Origin: DATHVI01 sp035461385
Lineage (GTDB): Bacteria; Actinomycetota; Thermoleophilia; Solirubrobacterales; 70-9
NCBI GenBank assembly: GCA_035461385.1
Contig: DATHVI010000089.1
Coordinates: 1 to 11,035, forward strand
Length of the DNA: 11,035 nucleotides
Reading direction: 5' to 3'
Both the position numbers and the translations under genes were made by a program. Under the pieces are notes generated by a model. The model ran no database searches, was not told the origin of the DNA, and worked only from the letters and a program-made list of their open reading frames with translations. The first letter of the stretch is position 1. The number at the start of each line of letters is the position of its first letter. Shown piece after piece: positions 6,361 through 11,035 of this stretch.

Positions 6361-8676
6361 TCAGGCCGCTCCGGACCCCCACGGCCACCAGTTGCGGTCA
6401 CCGAGCAGGTAGGCGACCGAGGGGACGAGGAGGGCCCGGACGAGGAAGGTGTCGACGAGCAGGCCGAGGGCGATCACGAACCCGAACTGGAACAGCGCCT
6501 CGAAGGTCAGCGCCATCAGGGCGCTGAAGGTGCCGGCGAGGATCAGCCCGGCGCTCGTGATCACGCCGCCGGTGCGAGCGAGCCCGGCGAGGACCGCCGG
6601 CCGGGTCGCCAGCCCGCGTGAGCGCTCCTCCTGGATCCGGCCGACGAGGAAGATGTTGTAGTCGACCCCGAGGCCGACGAGGAAGATGAAAGCGAAGATC
6701 GTCAGGCTCGGGTCGGAGCCGGGCTGGCCCATGACGTGGGTGAAGAACAGCGAGCCGACCCCGAGCGCGAACAGGAACGAGAGGACGACGGTCGCGATCA
6801 GGTAGAGCGGCGCGAGGATCGCCCGCAGCAGAGCGACCAGGACGGCGAAGACGAGCAGCAGCGCGAGCGGGACGATGATCCACGTGTCGCGCTCGATCGC
6901 CTGCTCGGCGTCGTGGATCTCGGCCGCGGGGCCGCCGAGGATCGCGATCCCGGTGGTGGTGTCCTCGCGCAGCGCGAGCGCCTCGTCGAGGTTGCGATGG
7001 ATCTGCTCACGCAGCCGCGGAACGAAGTCGGCCGCCTGCTGGGAGAACGGGTCGAGCGCGAGGATCAGGTCGGCCTTGACCAGCGGCTCGGTGGCGAGGC
7101 TCGGGCCCTGCGACCCCGAGGGATGGCTCGCGAGGACGACTGCGGATGAGGTCTGGGCCGGGTCGACCTCCTCAGGCGCCTGCGGCTCCTCCGGCGGAAG
7201 CGCCGCCCCGCTCCAGATCACCTCGGCGACCTCGGGCAGGGTGTCGAGCGCGACGATAACGTCGCCGGAGAGGTGCTCGGTGACGACGATGTCGAGCGGC
7301 GCGGCGCGGCCCGGCGCGAAGTGCTCCCGGATCGCCGCCACCCCCTCGACGGAGTCGGGGTCGTCGCGGAACGCCTCGGTGAAGTCGAGCGTCTCCCGGC
7401 CGCCGAGGTTGCCGAGCGCCCCGAGGGCCAGCACCGCGGTGACCGCGATCGCAACCGGAGCCGGGCGGCGCTCGACCAGCCGTGCCGCCCGTGCCCAGAC
7501 GCCATCGTTGCGCAGTGCCGCCGTCTCGGCGGACCCGCGCGCCTCCGCGGCGGCCGGCTCCGGGCGGGCGCCGGGCCAGAACACCGCCCGGCCGACCGCG
7601 GCCAGCATCGCCGGCAGCAGGGTCAGCCCGGCGATCACCATCACCACCATCCCCAGCGCCAGGATCGGCCCCATCTCGCGGGTGGCGTTGAAGTCGGCGA
7701 GGCCGAGGAGCAGCATCACCCCGGCGACGATCGCCCCCGCGGAGAGGATCGCCGTGCCGGTGCGCTCGGCGGCCGCCGCCATCGCGGCGGCTGGATCGGC
7801 GCCGGCGCGAAGCTCGTCGCGGAACCGGGCGAGGATCAGCAGGCAGTAGTCGGTCCCGGCGCCGAACATCAACACGATCAGGATCGCCGTCGTCTGGCCG
7901 CTGATCGTCGTCGCACCGACCGAGACCAGCGCCCACGTCAGCCCGGCGGCGACCAGGTAGGCGGCGGCGACCACCGCCAGCGGCACTGCGGCGACGAGCG
8001 GCGAGCGGTAGACCGCGAGCAGGATCACCGCGATCAGCACTGCGGTGATCGCGAGCAGCGTCCGGTCGATCCCGGCGACCGCCTCGGCGCGGTCGGCGTC
8101 GATCCCACCGGGGCCGGAGACGTGGACCGCGACGCCGTCGTCGGGGGCGTCCGAGCGCTCGACGATCTCGCGGATCGCGGCCACGTCCCGGACCACGGCC
8201 TCGGTGTCGTCGTCGTCGGTCAGCACCGAGGTGATCGCCACCTGCTGGTCGTCGGAGACCGGCGAGGGCGGCGTCTCGGGCCCGATGTCGAGGCTGATGT
8301 CGCGGTGGTCGCAGGCGGGGATCCCCGTCGCGGCGAAGACGGCCCGGAGGGTCGGGATCCCCGAGCCGCAGATCGCGACCGCGTCGTCGGTGATCCGCTC
8401 GTCCTGCTCGGCGAGGAACCCGTCGTCGGCCGCCTCGGTCCGCACGTAGACGATCGCCGTCACCACCTCGCGCCCGACCGGGAACCGCTCGTCGAGGACA
8501 CGGTCGACCTCCGCCGACTCGGAGCCCTCGACGAGGAAGGTCTCGCTCTCGTCGGCCGCCTCGTCGAGCAGCCTCGGCTGCAGCGGCGCAAGCGCCGCGG
8601 CGAGCACCGCCCAGATCGCGATCACGACCCATCGCGACCGCCGACCGGCGACCAGCCTCGAAACCCGCCCGACCAT
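6361..8676 (-). CDS. MMPL/RND family membrane transporter
   Basis: This 771-residue inner-membrane protein has the two-fold RND layout. TM1 is at about 14-33. An extracytoplasmic loop (about 37-205) is followed by TM2-TM6 (about 207-367), TM7 (about 407-424), a second large loop (about 428-597) and TM8-TM12 (about 598-760). Both halves keep the MMPL proton-relay type motif: FGAGTDYCLL (D276, Y277) and VGLGVDYNIF (D672, Y673). Family members export lipids, glycolipids or hydrophobic small molecules using proton motive force; the substrate here is unknown. Cys103 and Cys122 in the first loop could form a disulfide. The length is normal for the short actinobacterial MMPL type. ATG 8676 has no good Shine-Dalgarno in the usual window, so the message may be leaderless. 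It lies 100 bases after the Tm-1-like operon and 153 bases before the giant gene, and may be transcribed on its own. Confidence 0.95.
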   Translation of the reverse strand: MVGRVSRLVAGRRSRWVVIAIWAVLAAALAPLQPRLLDEAADESETFLVEGSESAEVDRVLDERFPVGREVVTAIVYVRTEAADDGFLAEQDERITDDAVAICGSGIPTLRAVFAATGIPACDHRDISLDIGPETPPSPVSDDQQVAITSVLTDDDDTEAVVRDVAAIREIVERSDAPDDGVAVHVSGPGGIDADRAEAVAGIDRTLLAITAVLIAVILLAVYRSPLVAAVPLAVVAAAYLVAAGLTWALVSVGATTISGQTTAILIVLMFGAGTDYCLLILARFRDELRAGADPAAAMAAAAERTGTAILSAGAIVAGVMLLLGLADFNATREMGPILALGMVVMVIAGLTLLPAMLAAVGRAVFWPGARPEPAAAEARGSAETAALRNDGVWARAARLVERRPAPVAIAVTAVLALGALGNLGGRETLDFTEAFRDDPDSVEGVAAIREHFAPGRAAPLDIVVTEHLSGDVIVALDTLPEVAEVIWSGAALPPEEPQAPEEVDPAQTSSAVVLASHPSGSQGPSLATEPLVKADLILALDPFSQQAADFVPRLREQIHRNLDEALALREDTTTGIAILGGPAAEIHDAEQAIERDTWIIVPLALLLVFAVLVALLRAILAPLYLIATVVLSFLFALGVGSLFFTHVMGQPGSDPSLTIFAFIFLVGLGVDYNIFLVGRIQEERSRGLATRPAVLAGLARTGGVITSAGLILAGTFSALMALTFEALFQFGFVIALGLLVDTFLVRALLVPSVAYLLGDRNWWPWGSGAA

Positions 8677-8686
8677 CAGACGATGA

Positions 8687-8692
8687 ACCCTA
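8687..8692 (-). promoter_or_regulatory. Weak candidate -10 element for the MMPL gene
   Basis: On the minus strand TAGGGT lies 10 bases before ATG 8676, which would put the transcript start within a few bases of the start codon. The -35 position (8710-8715, CGAATC) is a poor match and falls in the left arm of the inverted repeat. Together with the missing Shine-Dalgarno this suggests a leaderless transcript, but the element is weak. Confidence 0.25.
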
Positions 8693-8704
8693 CCCCCGGC
8701 ACGA

Positions 8705-8743
8705 ACGTCGATTCGCGCACCTCGTGGGTGTCCGAATCGACGT
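8705..8743. promoter_or_regulatory. 11-bp perfect inverted repeat (operator or intergenic hairpin)
   Basis: The arms ACGTCGATTCG (8705-8715) and CGAATCGACGT (8733-8743) are exact reverse complements, with a 17-base centre that itself contains CACC-5 nt-GGTG. As RNA this folds into a long hairpin. No T-run follows on either strand, so a classical intrinsic terminator is unlikely. It lies between the TIM-barrel gene stop and the MMPL start, and one arm overlaps the expected -35 region of the transporter. A repressor operator or a U-less terminator fits either way. Confidence 0.7.
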
Positions 8744-8776
8744 CCGTGGCGGTGGCGTGCAGCGCTGCGCGGCGCC

Positions 8777-9601
8777 TCAGGACGGCTGCAGGGCCTTGAA
8801 GCGCTCCATGTTCGCGACCATCGCCTTCTCGGTCGGCAAGCGCTCCATGCTCGAGGCGCCGAAGAACCCGACGATTCCGGTCGTCCGCTCGAGGACGTAG
8901 GCGGCGTCCTCGGGCTCGGCGAGCGGGCCGCCGTGGCAGAGGACGATGATCTCCGGGTTGATCGCGACCGCCGCGTCGCGCATCGCCTGGATCCGCTCGA
9001 CCGCGTCGTCGAGGGTCATCGCGGTCTCGGCGCCGATCATCCCCTTCGTCGTCAGCCCCATGTGCGGGACGAGCACGTCGGCACCGGCACGGGTCATCGC
9101 CTCGGCGTCCTCGGGGGTGAAGACGTAGGGAGAGGTGAGCAAGCCCATCTCCTTCGCGGTCCGGATCATCTCGACCTCGAGGTCGTAGCCCATCCCCGTC
9201 TCCTCGAGGTTGGCGCGGAAGGTGCCGTCGATCAGGCCGACGGTGGGGAAGTTCTGGACGCCGGCGAATCCGGCGTCGGCGACCTCGCGGAGGAAGTTCG
9301 GCATCAGCCGGAACGGATCGGTCCCGCAGACCCCGGCGAGCACCGGCGTGTCCTCGACCACCGGCAGCACCTCGCCCGCCATCTCGATCACGATCGCGTT
9401 CGCGTCGCCGTAGGGCAGCAGGCCCGCGAGCGAGCCGCGGCCCGCCATCCGGTAGCGGCCCGAGTTGTAGATGATGATCAGGTCGGTGCCGCCCTTCTCG
9501 GCGAGCTTCGCCGACAGCCCGGTGCCCGCGCCCGCGCCGATGATCACCCCGCCGCCGTCGAGCGTCGCGCGGAGCTTCGCCCGTGCCTCGTCACCCGTCA
9601 C
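8777..9601 (-). CDS. TIM-barrel phosphoenolpyruvate hydrolase family protein (Tm-1 C-terminal half homologue)
   Basis: 274 residues, full length for the family (PF09370 type). Recognisable blocks are GAGAGTGLSAKLAEKGGTD (22-40), YNSGRYRMAGRGSLAGLLPY (45-64), AGVCGTDPF (89-97), GFAGVQNFPTVGLIDG (111-126), NLEETGMGYDLEVEMI (131-146), HMGLTTKGMIGA (180-191), CHGGP (222-226) and GFFGASSMERLP (245-256). The family is annotated as PEP-hydrolase-like from its fold; the true reaction is unsettled. The start is GTG, with AGGAGG 7 bases upstream inside the end of the preceding gene, whose TAG stop abuts this GTG. Translation is thus probably coupled and the two products likely work together. In tomato Tm-1 the same two domains are fused in this order. 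No signal peptide or membrane segment is seen, so it is cytoplasmic. Confidence 0.93.
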   Translation of the reverse strand: MTGDEARAKLRATLDGGGVIIGAGAGTGLSAKLAEKGGTDLIIIYNSGRYRMAGRGSLAGLLPYGDANAIVIEMAGEVLPVVEDTPVLAGVCGTDPFRLMPNFLREVADAGFAGVQNFPTVGLIDGTFRANLEETGMGYDLEVEMIRTAKEMGLLTSPYVFTPEDAEAMTRAGADVLVPHMGLTTKGMIGAETAMTLDDAVERIQAMRDAAVAINPEIIVLCHGGPLAEPEDAAYVLERTTGIVGFFGASSMERLPTEKAMVANMERFKALQPS

Positions 9602-10840
9602 CTACCGACCTCCTGTTCGATCACTGGTTCGCCTTATGTACTGGTCGAGCTTCTCGACCATCGCCGTCGCGAACTCCGGGTCGTTGACGTGCAGGTCGAG
9701 CTCGTGGAGCTCGACGTCGGTGCCCTCGAGCCCCGAGCGCAGCTCGGCGAACAGCGCCGCATCGGCCTCCGGATCCCAGAACGGCTCGCCCTCGGCGTCG
9801 ATCATCGACACCCCGCGCAACGGTACGAACAGCGCCGTCGGTCCGGTCGCCGCGGCGAGCTTGCGGGCGACCCTCCGTCCGAGCTCCGCGCACTCCTCGA
9901 CAGTCGTCCGCATCAGCGTCACGATCGGGTTGTGGACGTAGAGGTTGCGGTCTTCGAACCTCTCCGGCACCGTCTCGCGGGCGCCGAAGTTGACCATGTC
10001 GAGCGCCCCGACCGAGACCACCTGCGGCAGGCCGAGCTCGCCGGCCGTCTCGAGTCGGTCGGGCCCCGCCGACAGCACCCCACCGACCAGGTCGTCGCAG
10101 AGCTCGGTCGTCGTCGTGTCGAGCACTCCGCGCAGGAAGCCCGACTCCATCAGCCCCTCCATCGACTTGCCGCCGACCCCGGTGGCGTGGAAGACGACCG
10201 GCTCGTACCCGCGCCGCTCGAGCTCCTCGCGGGCAACGGTGACGCAGGGGGTGGTGACGCCGAACATCGTCACCCCGATCAGCGGGCGCTCCTCGGCGAG
10301 CTCGACCGCGGGCGCGGAGACCATCCCGGCCATCGCCCCGGCGGCGTTCGCCAGCACCCGCGCCGAGATCGTGTTCACCCCGGCGACGTCGGTGACCGAG
10401 GCCATCATCGTCACGTCGCGCGAGCCGACGTAGTCGCGGGTGTCCCCCGCCGCCATCGTCGAGACGATCAGCTTCGGCACCCCGACCGGGAGCGCCTGCA
10501 TCGCCCGGGTCGCGATCGCGGTGTTGCCGGAGCCGCCGGCGGCGAGGATGCCGTCGATCCGGCCTTCGTCGTGGAGCCGCTTGGCCAGCGCCGCGGCGGC
10601 GTCGGCCATCGCGGTCACGGCGGCGCCGCGGTCGCGTGCCTCGGCGAGCGCGGCGACGTCGGCGCCGGTCTCGGCGGCGACCTGCTCGCGCGAGATGTCG
10701 GGCTCGGTCTGCGGCGGCTCGAGCGTGCCGACGTCGGCGAGCAGCACGTCGACACCGGCGGCTGAGAGGCGCTCGCGCAGGTAGTCGTACTCCTCGCCCT
10801 TGGTGTCGAGGGTGCCGATCAGGAGGACCGTCGGGGCCAC
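9602..10840 (-). CDS. Tm-1-like ATP-binding domain protein (UPF0261 family)
   Basis: 412 residues, the usual length for the family. Hallmarks are IGTLDTKGEEY near the N-terminus (8-18), the glycine-rich nucleotide-binding loop AGGSGNTAIA (101-110), FGVTTPCV (193-200), FHATGVGGKSME (217-228), VPLRGVS (339-345), FWDPEAD (354-360) and HVNDPEFA (384-391). It is homologous to the N-terminal ATP-binding half of the tomato mosaic virus resistance protein Tm-1; the bacterial role is metabolic and not firmly known. The start is GTG 10840 with GGAGAGG 8 bases upstream (10849-10855). An upstream cupin gene ends 17 bases before the start, and the TIM-barrel gene begins immediately after the TAG stop. All three appear to form one operon. 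No signal sequence or membrane segment is seen. The identification is strong; the reaction is open. Confidence 0.94.
   Translation of the reverse strand: MAPTVLLIGTLDTKGEEYDYLRERLSAAGVDVLLADVGTLEPPQTEPDISREQVAAETGADVAALAEARDRGAAVTAMADAAAALAKRLHDEGRIDGILAAGGSGNTAIATRAMQALPVGVPKLIVSTMAAGDTRDYVGSRDVTMMASVTDVAGVNTISARVLANAAGAMAGMVSAPAVELAEERPLIGVTMFGVTTPCVTVAREELERRGYEPVVFHATGVGGKSMEGLMESGFLRGVLDTTTTELCDDLVGGVLSAGPDRLETAGELGLPQVVSVGALDMVNFGARETVPERFEDRNLYVHNPIVTLMRTTVEECAELGRRVARKLAAATGPTALFVPLRGVSMIDAEGEPFWDPEADAALFAELRSGLEGTDVELHELDLHVNDPEFATAMVEKLDQYIRRTSDRTGGR
9609..9614 (-). promoter_or_regulatory. Ribosome binding site of the TIM-barrel gene, inside the upstream coding region
   Basis: Perfect AGGAGG on the minus strand, 7 bases before GTG 9601. 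It encodes part of the last residues (T-G-G-R) of the Tm-1-like protein, so ribosomes finishing that gene sit on this site. Confidence 0.85.
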
Positions 10841-10857
10841 GGCTCCGCCCTCTCCGC

Positions 10858-11035
10858 TCAGCCGCTGACGGTCCAGTCGGGGCCCGCGCCCTCGCTGAAC
10901 CCGGGCAGGTCGCGGAGCAGCCGCTCAGGGCCGCCGGGGTTGTAGATCGCGAGCAGGCGCAGCGGCTCCCAACCGGTGTTGATCGTCGCGTGGAACATCG
11001 CCGTCGGCACGTAGATCGTGTCGCCGGCCTTGACT
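10858..11035 (-). CDS. Cupin domain protein, C-terminal fragment (5'-truncated by the window)
   Basis: The last 58 codons of a gene entering from the right edge, ending in TGA at 10858. The frame begins VKAGDTIYVPTAMFHATINT. This matches cupin motif 2 (G-x(5)-P-x(4)-H-x(3)-N), with the metal-binding His and the conserved Asn present and the usual Gly after Pro replaced (PTAMFH). The tail reads RLLAIYNPGGPERLLRDLPGF, then DWTVSG. Cupins of this size are small metal-dependent isomerases, dioxygenases or sugar/acid-binding proteins; nothing here tells which. The close spacing (17 bases) to the Tm-1-like gene suggests co-transcription and a shared pathway. Confidence 0.78.
   Translation of the reverse strand, partial: VKAGDTIYVPTAMFHATINTGWEPLRLLAIYNPGGPERLLRDLPGFSEGAGPDWTVSG

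Noticed and set aside
8759..8768. 10-bp palindrome GCAGCGCTGC just after the TIM-barrel gene stop
   Set aside because: Short palindromes of this kind are expected by chance at this GC content. No flanking extension or second copy was seen.
7273..8799. Plus-strand open frame of 508 codons with a poly-His stretch
   Set aside because: Shadow of the MMPL gene. The His run is the antisense reading of codons for a hydrophobic transmembrane segment.
8933..10765. Plus-strand open frame of 610 codons
   Set aside because: Antisense to the TIM-barrel and Tm-1-like genes, both of which have strong family motifs and ribosome binding sites. The plus-strand product is low-complexity Arg/Gly/Asp/His-rich.

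Overview
This window is GC-rich bacterial DNA in which every supportable gene lies on the minus strand. High GC, frequent GATCG/CGATCG motifs, GTG starts and an MMPL transporter next to a very large secreted multidomain protein point to a high-GC actinobacterium. A Solirubrobacterales/Thermoleophilia-type genome is my best guess. That taxonomic call is inference from style, not from a marker gene.

Reading in the direction of transcription (right to left), the first block is 11035-8777. It holds the 3' end of a cupin gene, then a Tm-1-like ATP-binding (UPF0261) gene, then a TIM-barrel 'phosphoenolpyruvate hydrolase' family gene. These are tightly packed: 17 bases separate the first pair, and the second pair has no gap (TAG directly followed by GTG). 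They look like one operon. The last two genes are the separate bacterial counterparts of the two halves of the plant antiviral protein Tm-1, in the same order.

A 100-base gap (8677-8776) with an 11-bp perfect inverted repeat separates this operon from an MMPL/RND-type membrane transporter (8676-6361). A second gap of 153 bases (6208-6360), AT-richer than its surroundings, carries a plausible promoter and a strong ribosome binding site for the last gene.

The last gene starts at 6207 and stays open to the left edge of the window: 2,069 codons with no stop, so it is 3'-truncated here. It encodes an exported modular protein. The order is: Arg-rich signal peptide, ThuA-like domain, PQQ-dependent sugar dehydrogenase (GSDH) beta-propeller, PKD domain, an OmpL47/Ig-like repeat with a blue-copper (cupredoxin) domain inserted in its middle, three concanavalin A-like modules, two more OmpL47-like repeats, and what appears to be the start of a DUF1080 (3-keto-disaccharide hydrolase) domain. 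The combination suggests an extracytoplasmic carbohydrate-oxidising and -binding machine. The cupredoxin may take electrons from the dehydrogenase; that link is inference. Long plus-strand open frames are antisense shadows of these genes. No RNA genes, CRISPR arrays or mobile elements were seen.
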